Assembly (NCBI RefSeq): GCF_900112205.1
Contig: NZ_FOKW01000013.1
Span: forward strand, 35,933-99,932
Direction: 5' to 3'
Origin: Natronobacterium haloterrestre
GTDB taxonomy: Archaea; Halobacteriota; Halobacteria; Halobacteriales; Natrialbaceae
DNA length: 64,000 nt
Part shown: in pieces, positions 31,615 through 41,179 of the stretch
Position numbering within the stretch: the first letter of the stretch is position 1
Layout of the letters: every line of letters begins with the position of its first letter
Notes under the pieces: generated by a model
Database searches by the model: none
The model's input: only the letters and a program-made list of their open reading frames with translations
Told to the model about the DNA's origin: nothing
Position numbers and translations under genes: made by a program

Positions 31615-34071
31615 ATGGAACGTCGAGACGACGGGAGCGACGGAACGTCGGTCCGGGGCGTGTACGACGCGCTCCGGGGGCGATACCTCTTCAAGATCGG
31701 TGCGGCGATTCTCGTATTGACGATCGTACTGCTCGGTGCCAGTTACGTCACGTTCGCAGAGATCGAGGCGAGCGTCGAGGGCGACGCCGAAGAGACGATG
31801 CTGAACGCCGCCGATCGGGAGGCGGAGGGGATCGACGAGTTCCTCGGCGCCCGCAACGACGACGCGGCCCGGATCTCGGGGACGGTCGACCGGTTGGACG
31901 GCGACAACGAGGCCGCGATCCGCGAGGAGTTACTGGGGAACCTCGAGATGCTCCCCGACGACGTTCACTCGATACACTACTACGACCTCGAGGCGGACGC
32001 GGTCGCGGTCAGTACCCACGCCAACCGGGAGGGCCAGCGGGTGACCGAGTCCGACCGGCCGTGGGCGGTCGATCCCGACGCGTTCGACGGCACCCACGCG
32101 GTCCGCTCGTTCGAGCCCTACGAGACGGACGACGGGGTTCGGATGGGGTTCGCCAGTCCCGTCGCCGGCGAGTCGAGCCACGCGATCGTCGTCACCGTCG
32201 ACCTCACGGAGCGCAGTGACTTGCTGACGGCGCCCGTCGAGGGCGGTCTCATCGAAGTCGTCTCGACGGAGACGGGCCAGGTGGCCCTCGGCGAGGACGC
32301 CGACGCGATCCTCGAGCAGTACCGGTTGCTCGACGACCTCGAGCACCTCGAGAGCGGGGACGTCGAGAGCGAGGACCTCGAATCCCGGATCGATGTGGTC
32401 GGTCTCGAGGATGGAAACGGTAACACGACGTCGGGCTACGACATTGACGACCGCGCGGTCGTCGCCACCGTCCCGGTCGACGAGAAGCCGTGGGCCGTAA
32501 CCGTCGTCGCCCCCTATGGAACCGTTTTCGACACCGTCGGTGACGTCACCCGGAGCCTGCTGCTGTTGATCGGACTCTCCGTCGGAGGCTTCGTCGTCGT
32601 CGGAGCCGTCATCAGCCGGGATGTCAACGACTCCCTCGAGGAGATGACCGGCTACGCCGAGGAGATCGAGGAGGGCAACCTCGAGGTGGCGATCGACAGC
32701 TCTCGAGCCGACGAGTTCGGACAGTTGGCCTCGCTGTTCGCCCGTATTCGGGACACCATGCGGGAGCAACTGGAAGACGTCGAACGGCAGGCCCGGGAGG
32801 CCGAACAGGAGCGCGAGCGCGCACAGGAGGCAAAAGCCGAGGCCGAACGGGCCAAGGCCGACGCCCAGCAGGCCAAGGCCGAGGCCGAGGAACTCAGCGA
32901 ACACTTAGAGGAGAAAGCCCAGGAGTACAGCGAGGCGATCGAGGCCGCGGCGGACGGCGACCTGACCCGACGGCTCGACACCGAGAGTCGAAGCGGGGCG
33001 ATGACCGACATCGGACGGGCGCTGAACGGCATGCTGACCGACGTCGAACAACTGGTCGTCCGCATCCAGCGCGTCGCCGCACGGATCGACGAACAGAGCG
33101 ACGAGGTGACGGCCTCGACCGAGGAGATCGAGGCCTCGAGCACCGAAGTCGCCGAGAGCATCGAGGAGATTTCGGTCGGCGCGGAACGACAGAGCGAGCA
33201 ACTCGCTACCGCGGCGACCGAGATGAGCGACCTCTCGGCGACGGTCGAGGAGATCGCCTCCTCGTCGGACGCCGTCGCGGACCAGGTCGCACAGGCCGCC
33301 GAGTGGGGCCAGGACGGCCAGGAAGCCGCCGGGGAGACCGTCGAGACGATGGACGCGATCGAGGAGAAGGCCACGGACACGGTCGAGAAGGTCGAGTCGC
33401 TCCGGGACGAGGTCGAACGGATCGGCGAGATCGTCGACCTGATCGACGACATCGCCGCGGAGACGAACCTGCTCGCGCTGAACGCCTCGATCGAGGCCGC
33501 CGCCGCGGGGGGCGAGGGCGACGGCTTCGCCGTCGTCGCCGACGAAGTCAAGTCGCTGGCCGAGGAGACCGCCGAGGCGACCCAGGAGGTCGAACGACTC
33601 GTCGAGACGGTCGAGGAATCGACGGAGTCGGTCGCGGACGACGTCTTCGAGATGCAGGGGGGAATCGAGGACGGCCGAGCGACGATCGACGAGACCGTCG
33701 ACACCCTCGAGCGGATCGTCGACGCCGTCGAAGACGCGAACGCGAGCGTGCAGTCGATCAACGAGGCGACGGACGACCAGGCGGCGTCGACCCAGGAGGT
33801 CGCCTCCATGGTCGACGACGTGACGGCGGTCAGCGAGCGGACCGCCGACGAGGCGACGAACGTCTCCGCTGCGGCGGAGGAACAGACGAGCGCGATCCAG
33901 GGGATCGCCGAGAACGCCGACTCGCTGTCCGGCCGCGCGAACGAACTCCAGACGCTGGTCGGTCGGTTCGAGACCTCCGAAACGGACGATCCCCACACGG
34001 GAACGGACGCAAGCGACGGGGAGGACGACGTCGACGGGGAGGCGACCGACCTCGTGACGGTCAGCGACTGA
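31615..34071 (+). CDS. Methyl-accepting chemotaxis transducer
   Basis: An 818-residue membrane receptor. TM1 is at about residues 21 to 44, an extracellular sensor (Cache-like) at 45 to 305, TM2 at about 314 to 336, then HAMP domains, an Ala/Glu/Lys coiled coil (about 390 to 445) and the signalling domain to about 790. The hairpin tip ([18 protein letters not shown]) that binds CheA and CheW is present near residue 618. It senses an external stimulus and steers the archaellum. The acidic tail is not a CheR docking pentapeptide. No che genes are nearby, so it reports to a distant signalling cluster. Confidence 0.92.
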   Translation: MERRDDGSDGTSVRGVYDALRGRYLFKIGAAILVLTIVLLGASYVTFAEIEASVEGDAEETMLNAADREAEGIDEFLGARNDDAARISGTVDRLDGDNEAAIREELLGNLEMLPDDVHSIHYYDLEADAVAVSTHANREGQRVTESDRPWAVDPDAFDGTHAVRSFEPYETDDGVRMGFASPVAGESSHAIVVTVDLTERSDLLTAPVEGGLIEVVSTETGQVALGEDADAILEQYRLLDDLEHLESGDVESEDLESRIDVVGLEDGNGNTTSGYDIDDRAVVATVPVDEKPWAVTVVAPYGTVFDTVGDVTRSLLLLIGLSVGGFVVVGAVISRDVNDSLEEMTGYAEEIEEGNLEVAIDSSRADEFGQLASLFARIRDTMREQLEDVERQAREAEQERERAQEAKAEAERAKADAQQAKAEAEELSEHLEEKAQEYSEAIEAAADGDLTRRLDTESRSGAMTDIGRALNGMLTDVEQLVVRIQRVAARIDEQSDEVTASTEEIEASSTEVAESIEEISVGAERQSEQLATAATEMSDLSATVEEIASSSDAVADQVAQAAEWGQDGQEAAGETVETMDAIEEKATDTVEKVESLRDEVERIGEIVDLIDDIAAETNLLALNASIEAAAAGGEGDGFAVVADEVKSLAEETAEATQEVERLVETVEESTESVADDVFEMQGGIEDGRATIDETVDTLERIVDAVEDANASVQSINEATDDQAASTQEVASMVDDVTAVSERTADEATNVSAAAEEQTSAIQGIAENADSLSGRANELQTLVGRFETSETDDPHTGTDASDGEDDVDGEATDLVTVSD

Positions 34072-34280
34072 TAACGGTTCACAGTAGTCCGTCGGACGCG
34101 GAGTCGAACCCCTCGAGTCGACACACGAACTGACGACTGCCCCGACAGTTCCTAATAACAACGTATTTCCGATCGAAAGGATATCACACAATAGCTGATT
34201 CCGGATCGCGGTCCGCCGATGACTGCGGGCGCCGTCGGTCCCCACGCCGACGACCGCGATCCGTCGGAACACGCAGACCC

Positions 34281-36641
34281 ATGACCGACCGCATCACCGT
34301 CCTCGTCGTCGACAACGAACCCGGCTTCGCGGAACTGGCCTGCGAGATGCTCGAGCGCGAACGCGAGCGCCTCGACGCGGAACCGGCCACGAGTCCGGAC
34401 GAAGCACTCGAGCGACTCGACGCCCCCGGCGACCCGCCGGTCGACTGTATCGTCAGCGACTACGAGATGCCCGGAACGACCGGCCTCGAGTTGCTCGAGC
34501 GCGTCCGGGAGGACGACCCCGATCTCCCGTTCATCCTCTTTACCGGCAAGGGATCGGAAGCGGTCGCGAGCGAGGCGATCGACGCGGGCGTGAGCCAGTA
34601 CCTCAGGAAAGAGACGGGCAACGAGCAGTACGCCGTGCTGGCGAACGAGGTCGTCAACGCCGTCGAACAGTACCGGACCGAGAACGAACTCCGGGCGAGC
34701 GAACGGCGGTACCAGCGGACGGTAACGACGCTCCACGAGACGACACGGGAGTTGATGCGGGCCGAGAGCAAGGCGGAGATTTACCGGACGGCCGTCGACA
34801 CCGCCCGCGACGTCCTCGAGGCCGCGACCGTCGCGGCGTACGCCTTCGAGCCGACCGACGGCGCGCTCGAGTTGGTGGCGTCGACCGGGGAGTGTCCGGC
34901 GGGCGGTACGGGAACGGGGGCGCCTGCGGGTGCCGCTGCCGGTAGCGGTGCCGGTAGCGGTGCCGGTAGCGGTGCCGGTACCGGATCTCACCCGGGCCGT
35001 GGCCCCGGACCCGGACCCGGACCCGGAGACGGACCCGGGTCGACGGCGAACTCGGGCGCGGACGCGGAACCCCCGCGCGGCGAGCCCGAACGGGGCACCG
35101 ACCCGACGCTCGAGCCGACGGCCGACGGCCCCGTCGACCGCTTCGAACGCGGCGAGGGGGCGATCTGGGACGCCTTCTCCGAGGGGGAGAGCGCGACCCT
35201 CGAGGGGAGAGAGCCCGCGGACGCGATCACCGTCGGAACGGAAGCGGACGCGACGCCCGCGCCGACGGCCCCCGGCCGCGGCGAGTTGATCGTCCCGCTG
35301 GGTACCCACGGCGTCCTGGTCGCCGGTACCGACCGCGAGGACGGGTTCGACGGGACGATGACCGAACTGTTGCACGTCCTGTCGGCGAACGCCGAGGCCG
35401 CCCTGGACCGGGCCGAACGCGAGGAACTGCTCCGCGAGCGCGACCGGACGCTCACCAGACAGAACGAGGAGCTGACCCGGCTCAACCACACCAACGAGAT
35501 CGTCCGCGAGATCAACCACGGGATCGCCCGGGCCTCGACCCGCGAGGAGATCGAGACGACGGTCTGTGAGCGACTCGCCGACACCGACCGCTATCGCTTC
35601 GCCTGGATCGCGACGACCGACGACCCGCCCGAGCCGACCGCGTGGGCGGGCGTCGACGCGACCTACGTGGATCGGCTCCGGGACGACGGCGAGCGCGCCC
35701 CCGAACGCGGGCTGGTTCGCGATGCCCTCGAGCGCGAGCGCGTCAGCGTCGTCGGGAACGTCCTCGAGGCCGAGGGCTGGGACCGGCGGCGGAAAGAGGC
35801 GCTGACCCACGGCTTCCAGACGGTGCTCGCCGTGCCCCTCGTCGGGGAGGAACGCCACCACGGGGCCCTGGTCGTCCACGTCGGCGGCGTCGACTCGATC
35901 GCCGACCGCGAGCGGGCAGTGCTGTCCGAACTGGGCGAGACGATCGGCCACGCGATCCGCTCGGTCGAGCGAACGCGGGCGATGCTCGACGACGGCCGCC
36001 TCGAACTCGAACTCGAATGTCGCGACGAGCGGCTGCTGTTCAACCGGTTGTCGGCGCGGGTCGGCCGGGCGACCCTCGAGGGGATCGTCGAGCGCAGCGA
36101 GGACGAGGCCGTGTGTTTCGTCAGCGTCCCGGAAGACGCCGACGTCGACGCCTTCGAGAGGGAGTCGGCCTCCGTCGAGTCGATCACGACCGTCTCGGCC
36201 GGCGACGACGAACGACTGCTCGAGGTAACGACCGAGCCGACGCCGTTTCTCGACGTCGTCCGGAGCTACGACGTCCGTGTGCGGACGATGGCCGGCGACG
36301 ACGGCACGTCGACGGTCGTCCTCGAGGTGCCACAACGTGTCGACGCGCGCGAACTGGTCGAGGCGATCCGCGCCGAGTACCCGGCGACGGAGCTGAGCGC
36401 CCGCCGGGAGACCAACGCCGTTCCCTCGGCCCGCCAGCTCGACACCCATCTGGAGGAGCGGCTCACCGCCAAGCAACTCGAGGCCCTGCAGGCCGCCCAC
36501 TACGGCGGGTTCTTCGAGTGGCCCCGGGAGAGTACGGGCGAAGACCTCGCGGCGGCGCTGGACGTATCGGCGCCGACCTACCACTACCACCTGCGGGCCG
36601 CGGAACGGAAGCTCGCCGCGCTCGCGTTCGACCGACTCTAA
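34281..36641 (+). CDS. Response-regulator, GAF and HTH-10 (Bat-like) regulator
   Basis: A 786-residue protein. A receiver domain (1 to about 125) has phosphoacceptor Asp in IVSDYEMPG and Lys in LRKETGN. A first GAF domain (about 150 to 375) is interrupted by a Gly/Ala/Ser/Pro tract (about 210 to 260). A second GAF domain spans about 400 to 560, a Bat-associated domain about 575 to 710, and an HTH-10 DNA-binding domain ends it (LTAKQLEALQAAHYGGFFEW). It probably turns a phospho-signal plus a small ligand or redox cue into transcription. The histidine kinase partner is not adjacent. Divergence from the preceding transducer is 209 bases of spacer. Confidence 0.88.
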   Translation: MTDRITVLVVDNEPGFAELACEMLERERERLDAEPATSPDEALERLDAPGDPPVDCIVSDYEMPGTTGLELLERVREDDPDLPFILFTGKGSEAVASEAIDAGVSQYLRKETGNEQYAVLANEVVNAVEQYRTENELRASERRYQRTVTTLHETTRELMRAESKAEIYRTAVDTARDVLEAATVAAYAFEPTDGALELVASTGECPAGGTGTGAPAGAAAGSGAGSGAGSGAGTGSHPGRGPGPGPGPGDGPGSTANSGADAEPPRGEPERGTDPTLEPTADGPVDRFERGEGAIWDAFSEGESATLEGREPADAITVGTEADATPAPTAPGRGELIVPLGTHGVLVAGTDREDGFDGTMTELLHVLSANAEAALDRAEREELLRERDRTLTRQNEELTRLNHTNEIVREINHGIARASTREEIETTVCERLADTDRYRFAWIATTDDPPEPTAWAGVDATYVDRLRDDGERAPERGLVRDALERERVSVVGNVLEAEGWDRRRKEALTHGFQTVLAVPLVGEERHHGALVVHVGGVDSIADRERAVLSELGETIGHAIRSVERTRAMLDDGRLELELECRDERLLFNRLSARVGRATLEGIVERSEDEAVCFVSVPEDADVDAFERESASVESITTVSAGDDERLLEVTTEPTPFLDVVRSYDVRVRTMAGDDGTSTVVLEVPQRVDARELVEAIRAEYPATELSARRETNAVPSARQLDTHLEERLTAKQLEALQAAHYGGFFEWPRESTGEDLAAALDVSAPTYHYHLRAAERKLAALAFDRL
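34935..35040. repeat. In-frame Gly-Ser-Ala and Gly-Pro tandem repeat
   Basis: GGTAGCGGTGCC repeats four times, then GGACCC-type hexamers repeat. They expand the first GAF domain with a flexible linker and likely vary in length between strains. Confidence 0.8.
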
Positions 36642-36921
36642 ATAATTAGTACCAGTCAGAACGGACTACTAAACAGTTAGAAATCATATTTAACCCCCGT
36701 CGCTCCATAGGCTTAGGTGGCGATCTGCGATACGCTGTCGCCACCCCCAATCCCCCAATCCCCACCCCCATTTTCGTTCCGCGACGGAACCCTACCAGTG
36801 TCGCGTATCGGTGAAAACAGGTCCCGAACGCCGACCGGCAGCATCCGCTTTCCCGGACGTCGTTGCCGGCCGGACCGCGAACGCCTGCAGTCCGGCGAGG
36901 AAATCGGTCCAGCAGACCGTA

Positions 36922-37671
36922 TCAGTTCGACTCGACGCGATCGTCCCACTCGATCCACTCCTGCTCCCAGCCGGTGCGAGACTCCGCGCGGCGGCGCGCG
37001 CGTTCGCGGTCCTCGCGGGTCGTCCGGTTGCGTTCGACAGCGCCGGACTGTTCCCCCTCTACGAGCAGCGGATCGAAGGAGACGACGCCGAACTCCCGGT
37101 CCTCTCCATCCGGCGAGACCGAGACGAGCCGCTGCCGTCGGGACCCCCGCGGAAAGACGAGCCGGCCGTCCGGGGCGAGTTGCTCGAGCAACGCCCGCGG
37201 CGCGTCGACGGCCGCCGCCTCGAGGAGGATTCGGTCGAACGGGGCGTACTCAGGGAGCCCCTCAGCGCCGTCGCGGCGATCGACGAGGACGCCGCCGTAG
37301 CTCGCGCGCTCGAGATTGGTCCGGGCCTCGGCGACCAGCGGGCGCGCGATGTCGACGGCGTGGACGTCCGTCTCGTCGACGAGTTCGGCGGCGACGGCGG
37401 CCGTGTAGCCGACGCCGGCCCCGACGATCAGGACGCTGTCGCCGTCCTCGAGGGCGAGCGCTTCGAAGAGCCGAGCGACGATGCTGGGCGGGAGGACGCG
37501 CGTCCCGAGGATCTCGTGTTCGCGGTCGGCGTAGGCCGTCCGCTCGTCGTCGACGAACTCGTGGCGCGGGACGTCGCGCATGGCGACGGCGACGTCCTCG
37601 TCCGCGAGGACGCCCTTGGCCGGCGACTCGAGGCCGTCGACCATGTCCTCTCGCAGTACCGCGGGGTCCAT
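36922..37671 (-). CDS. Isoaspartyl methyltransferase-like protein (paralog)
   Basis: A 249-residue Rossmann-type methyltransferase. DVPRHEFVDDE matches the PCMT entry motif, VLIVGAGVGYTAAVAAEL the SAM loop, and ILLEAAAVDAPRALLEQLAPDGRLVFP the following strands. A C-terminal extension (about 210 to 249) is charged. The usual PCMT substrate motif is less conserved than in the neighbour (TACxTGYHAA is AGVGYTAAV here), so the specificity may differ. It lies 54 bases after pcm on the same strand. Confidence 0.85.
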   Translation of the reverse strand: MDPAVLREDMVDGLESPAKGVLADEDVAVAMRDVPRHEFVDDERTAYADREHEILGTRVLPPSIVARLFEALALEDGDSVLIVGAGVGYTAAVAAELVDETDVHAVDIARPLVAEARTNLERASYGGVLVDRRDGAEGLPEYAPFDRILLEAAAVDAPRALLEQLAPDGRLVFPRGSRRQRLVSVSPDGEDREFGVVSFDPLLVEGEQSGAVERNRTTREDRERARRRAESRTGWEQEWIEWDDRVESN

Positions 37672-37725
37672 GTCTAGTCGGGCTACCCGTCGAGACGTAA
37701 TCAATGGCGCGCTTGCTCGGGTAGG

Positions 37726-38391
37726 TCACCCCCGCATCCGGACGAAGCGGACGCCGCCGTGTTCCGTCCGCTCGAGGCTCCCGTCCGGACGTTTGGTCGC
37801 TTTCACGAGCGTCTGGAAACCGGTGCCGACGGGCGCGAGCAGCCGACCGTCGGTGCGGACCTGGTCGACGACCGGGTCCGGCAGTTCCGGCGTCGCACAG
37901 GTGAAGTAGGCGGCGTCGTAGGGGGCGTGTTCGGGCCAGCCGTTCCGGCCGTCGCCCGTCCGGACCGAGACCTCGCCGTAGCCGGTGCGCTCGAGTCGCT
38001 CGCGGGCCCGTTCGGCCAACTCCTCGCCGTACTCGACGCTGTAGACGTTCGCCGCGCCGACGAGTTCCGCGGTGACGGCCGCGTGGTAGCCACAGCCGGT
38101 GCCGATCTCGAGGACCTCCTCGCCGGGCTCTACGTCGAGTTCGTCGGCCATGATCGCGACCATGTGCGGGGCGCTGATCGTCTGGCCGTCCCCGATCGGC
38201 AGCGGCCGGTCCCGGTAGGCACCGTCGCGGCGATCGGGCGGGACGAACTCGTGGCGGGGGACGGCCTCGAGGGCCTCGAGGACTCGATCGTCGTCGACCC
38301 GGGAGGCGACGGTCCGGACCATCCGCTGGCGGGCGGCCTCGTAATCGCCGTCGTCGACGCCCCCGTCGTCGGAACCGAAACGATCGAACAT
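37726..38391 (-). CDS. pcm: Protein-L-isoaspartate O-methyltransferase
   Basis: A 221-residue enzyme. VPRHEFVPPDRRDGAYRDRPLPIGDGQTIS holds the substrate-binding motif, VLEIGTGCGYHAAVTAELVG the SAM-binding loop, and PYDAAYFTCATPELPDPVVDQVRTDGRLLAPVG the closing section. It methylates isoaspartyl residues for repair of aged proteins. A near neighbour downstream is a diverged paralog. Start ATG 38391. Confidence 0.93.
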   Translation of the reverse strand: MFDRFGSDDGGVDDGDYEAARQRMVRTVASRVDDDRVLEALEAVPRHEFVPPDRRDGAYRDRPLPIGDGQTISAPHMVAIMADELDVEPGEEVLEIGTGCGYHAAVTAELVGAANVYSVEYGEELAERARERLERTGYGEVSVRTGDGRNGWPEHAPYDAAYFTCATPELPDPVVDQVRTDGRLLAPVGTGFQTLVKATKRPDGSLERTEHGGVRFVRMRG

Positions 38392-38520
38392 GGCCGAACG
38401 TACGCGGTGGTGGGCAATAGGCTATGGGACGCGACTGCGTGCAGCCCGTACTCGAGCAGGTATTGACGAACGCCGACCGGCGGGAAAAACGAGTGGGGCG
38501 GAATCGAACGGAGAACGGAC

Positions 38521-38553
38521 GCTCGGTTCGGCTCGGTTCGGCTCGGTTCGGTT
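38521..38553. repeat. Tandem 10-bp repeat (GCTCGGTTCG)
   Basis: Three exact copies lie just past the stop codon of the zinc-finger gene and run into its TAA. Position in the 3' end of the gene suggests slippage in untranslated sequence. Confidence 0.8.
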
Positions 38554-39220
38554 ACCAGGCCGACCAGGCGCTGGTCTGTTCGTCGTAGGCGTAGACGCGC
38601 TTGGCGTCTTTCGCGAGTACCGTATCGCCCTCGATCTCGTAGCGGTCCCGGTCGTAGTCCGAGGCGTCGCCGCGGACGACGAACGCGTCGATCTCGAACT
38701 CGTCGTCGCCGAAGCTCTCGACCTCGCCGACCTCGAACTCGTAGTCGCCCGGCACGCGGACCGTGATCGAGCGGCTGTCGTCCCTCGAGCCGTCCTGGGG
38801 GTGGATCGTCACGTTGACCGCGACGTTGTCGACCTCGCGGGTCCAGACGGTCTCGATCTCTTCGGCCGGAGCCTCCTCGACGCGCTTGTGGCCCTCGAGT
38901 TCGACGCTGGTCACCCGCACCGTCGAGAGGACCTCCTCGGTCTCGAGGATGAACTCGTCGCCGATCTCGACGGTCTCCTCTTCGGGCGTCGTGACGTTCG
39001 CCGTAAAGGACTCGCCTTCCTGGGAGACGACGACGTCGAGGGTCACTTCGGACGGTCGTTCGGGCTGTACCTTGTGGACGTGATCGCACTCGCTGCAGCG
39101 GACGGTGACGGTCCCGCCACCCTCGGTTGCCGTGAGGACCTCGTGAACGGTCTCGAGGTCCGGCGAACAGGAGGGACAGGGCGTCGGCACCCGATCCGGC
39201 AGCTCCGATGAGTCGCTCAT
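38552..39220 (-). CDS. HVO_0476-family zinc-finger protein
   Basis: A 222-residue protein. CPSCSPDLETVHEVL (residues 14 to 28) and CSECDHVHKV (about 42) form a zinc ribbon; two long beta-barrel-like segments follow (about 55 to 135 and 140 to 215). It belongs to a haloarchaeal family whose members sit near the gap and pgk genes, as here. Role unknown; the beta segments and zinc site suggest RNA or ribosome contact. Confidence 0.8.
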   Translation of the reverse strand: MSDSSELPDRVPTPCPSCSPDLETVHEVLTATEGGGTVTVRCSECDHVHKVQPERPSEVTLDVVVSQEGESFTANVTTPEEETVEIGDEFILETEEVLSTVRVTSVELEGHKRVEEAPAEEIETVWTREVDNVAVNVTIHPQDGSRDDSRSITVRVPGDYEFEVGEVESFGDDEFEIDAFVVRGDASDYDRDRYEIEGDTVLAKDAKRVYAYDEQTSAWSAW

Positions 39221-39348
39221 AACACCTCGTAGCGGCCACGTACCTAAAAGGCGATTGGACCTGGCCCGGCAGGCGGTCGGCGCTCAGGCGGCGGGGACGA
39301 CTGGAGCCGGTAGGAGACGCACGGCCGACGACGCGTGGCCCCGGCCGA

Positions 39349-40350
39349 CTACGCGGTCGCCGCCGTTCGGCCCTCGTTCCACCTGTAGCCCTCCGGCGTT
39401 TCCCGTAGCGTGCCGTCCTCGGCCCAGCGCTCGACGACCTGTCGCAACCCGTCCCGGTACGTGGGGTACGCCGGCTCCCACCCGGTGGCGTCGCGGAACC
39501 GGTCGTTCGTCGTCGGCATCGGCTCCGTCAGCAAGGCGGTCGTTTCTCCGCCGAGAACCGGACGCGCCAGCCAGGCCGGGAGGCGGCGCGGCGGCGGCGC
39601 GCCGAGTTCGTCGGCGAGTTCCGTGAGGAACTCGGCGAACGTCGTCGGGCGATCGTCGACGACGTGGTAGAGGCCGCCGACTTCGGTCTCGATCGCCTCA
39701 GCGAAGGCATGGGCCGCGTCCTCGGCGTGCAGGAACGACAGCCTCGCGTCTTCCCGCCCGAGCAACCCACGACCGAGGATCGGGAGCCGTCCCGCGAGAA
39801 CCGACCGCCCGAACTGACGCGTGTGGGCGGAGTCGGGTGCGTAGAAGAAGCCACAGCGCAGGATCGCGGCCTCGAACCCGAACGCCGACCGACGCTCCCG
39901 AAGGAAGTCCTCGACGGCCGCCGCCGACCGAGTCGTCCGATCCGGGCTTCGCTTCGCCGACTCGTCGAACGGCGAGCCGTCCGGTTGGCGAGCGACCCAG
40001 ACGACGCTCGGGAAGAGGACGCGGTCGACGCCCTCCCCGGCGACTCCGACGAGGTTTCGGATGCCGTCGACCCGGACCCGATCGTTGCGTTCCCAGTCGG
40101 CCTCGCTCGGCCTGGTAGCCGTCGGAATCGACGTAGCCGCGTGAACGAGCACCTCGACGTTCGGGACCGCCCGTTCGAGCGAACGGCGGTCCAGGACGTC
40201 ACCACGACGCGGGATCCCGCCACGCGACTCGACCCGATCGGCTCCCTCGTCGTCGCGGACGAGGCCGTAGACGTCGTGACCACGGTCGGCGAGTCGCTCG
40301 ACGAGGCGGGTCCCGAGGACGCCGGTCGCACCGGTAACGAATACGCGCAT
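39349..40350 (-). CDS. NAD-dependent epimerase/dehydratase-like extended SDR
   Basis: A 333-residue protein. MRVFVTGATGVLGTRLVERL is the dinucleotide-binding fold, VLVHAAT the next strand, and LSFLHAEDAAHAFAEAIE and FAEFLTELADEL the C-terminal parts of the atypical SDR group. The usual YxxxK active-site pair is not visible; the matching region reads RTTRSAAAVEDFL. It may therefore bind nucleotide without the standard chemistry. It probably acts on sugar or flavin-like substrates. Start ATG 40350. Confidence 0.8.
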   Translation of the reverse strand: MRVFVTGATGVLGTRLVERLADRGHDVYGLVRDDEGADRVESRGGIPRRGDVLDRRSLERAVPNVEVLVHAATSIPTATRPSEADWERNDRVRVDGIRNLVGVAGEGVDRVLFPSVVWVARQPDGSPFDESAKRSPDRTTRSAAAVEDFLRERRSAFGFEAAILRCGFFYAPDSAHTRQFGRSVLAGRLPILGRGLLGREDARLSFLHAEDAAHAFAEAIETEVGGLYHVVDDRPTTFAEFLTELADELGAPPPRRLPAWLARPVLGGETTALLTEPMPTTNDRFRDATGWEPAYPTYRDGLRQVVERWAEDGTLRETPEGYRWNEGRTAATA

Positions 40351-40439
40351 CTCGGTCGTCTAGTCGCGCCCCACACGGGAGTCGTTACTGCGGCAGCAGT
40401 ATCGGACATTTAACTCAGCGGCCCGAATGGGTCGTCCGT

Positions 40440-41099
40440 ATGAAGCGGGTGCGCCTCACGCTCGACGCCGGGGGACGGGAGGCGGAGATCCATCCGATGT
40501 ACGATCTCCTCGTAAACGCCCCGTACGTCGAACGGGCGACGGCGATGCACTGGAACTACTCGGGGGACGAACTCGGGATCATGCACTACGTCGAGGGCGA
40601 CGCGACCGAGTTCCGGTCGGACGTCGAACGCGTTCCGGAGGTCATCGACTACGACCTCACGGTCGGCGGCGGGGACGACTTCTACGTCTACATCCGGGAC
40701 ACGACGAACGAACCGGTTCGCGAACTGCTCGACCTGCTCGAGCGGAGCCCGGTCGTCGCGATCCCCCCGGTCGAGTATCGGGCCGACGGGACCGTGTCGT
40801 ACTCCGTTTTCGGCCCTTCCGCGGAGATAACGGGTATCATCGACCGGATCCCCGACTCGATCGAGGTGGTCGTCGAGGAGATCGGCGGCCTCGCGGGCGT
40901 ACCGGGGGAACTCGACTCCACGCTGAGCGACCGGCAACGCGAGGCGATCGAGGCGGCGTTCGAACTCGGCTACTACGAGATACCGCGCGAAGCGGATCAC
41001 GAGGACGTGGCTCGAGCGCTCGACTGTGCGCCCAGTACGGCCGCCGAACACCTCCAGAAAGCCGAGTCGAAGCTCCTCCGGTCCGTGTTACGGTCCTGA
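40440..41099 (+). CDS. Bat-like HTH-10 transcription regulator
   Basis: A 219-residue protein. Residues about 1 to 150 are a Bat-associated beta domain (MKRVRLTLDAGGREAEIHP), and about 160 to 215 the HTH-10 domain (LSDRQREAIEAAFELGYY, PSTAAEHLQKAESKLLRSV). It is a soluble DNA-binding regulator of the bacterio-opsin activator type. It starts 89 bases from the divergent SDR gene, which it may control. Confidence 0.88.
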   Translation: MKRVRLTLDAGGREAEIHPMYDLLVNAPYVERATAMHWNYSGDELGIMHYVEGDATEFRSDVERVPEVIDYDLTVGGGDDFYVYIRDTTNEPVRELLDLLERSPVVAIPPVEYRADGTVSYSVFGPSAEITGIIDRIPDSIEVVVEEIGGLAGVPGELDSTLSDRQREAIEAAFELGYYEIPREADHEDVARALDCAPSTAAEHLQKAESKLLRSVLRS

Positions 41100-41179
41100 C
41101 TGCGAGACGGTGGGGGTACCGGGACACCCTCGACCGCGGCGTTCCGGCAAGCGTCGGTAGACGCTCGAAGGGGTCGACC

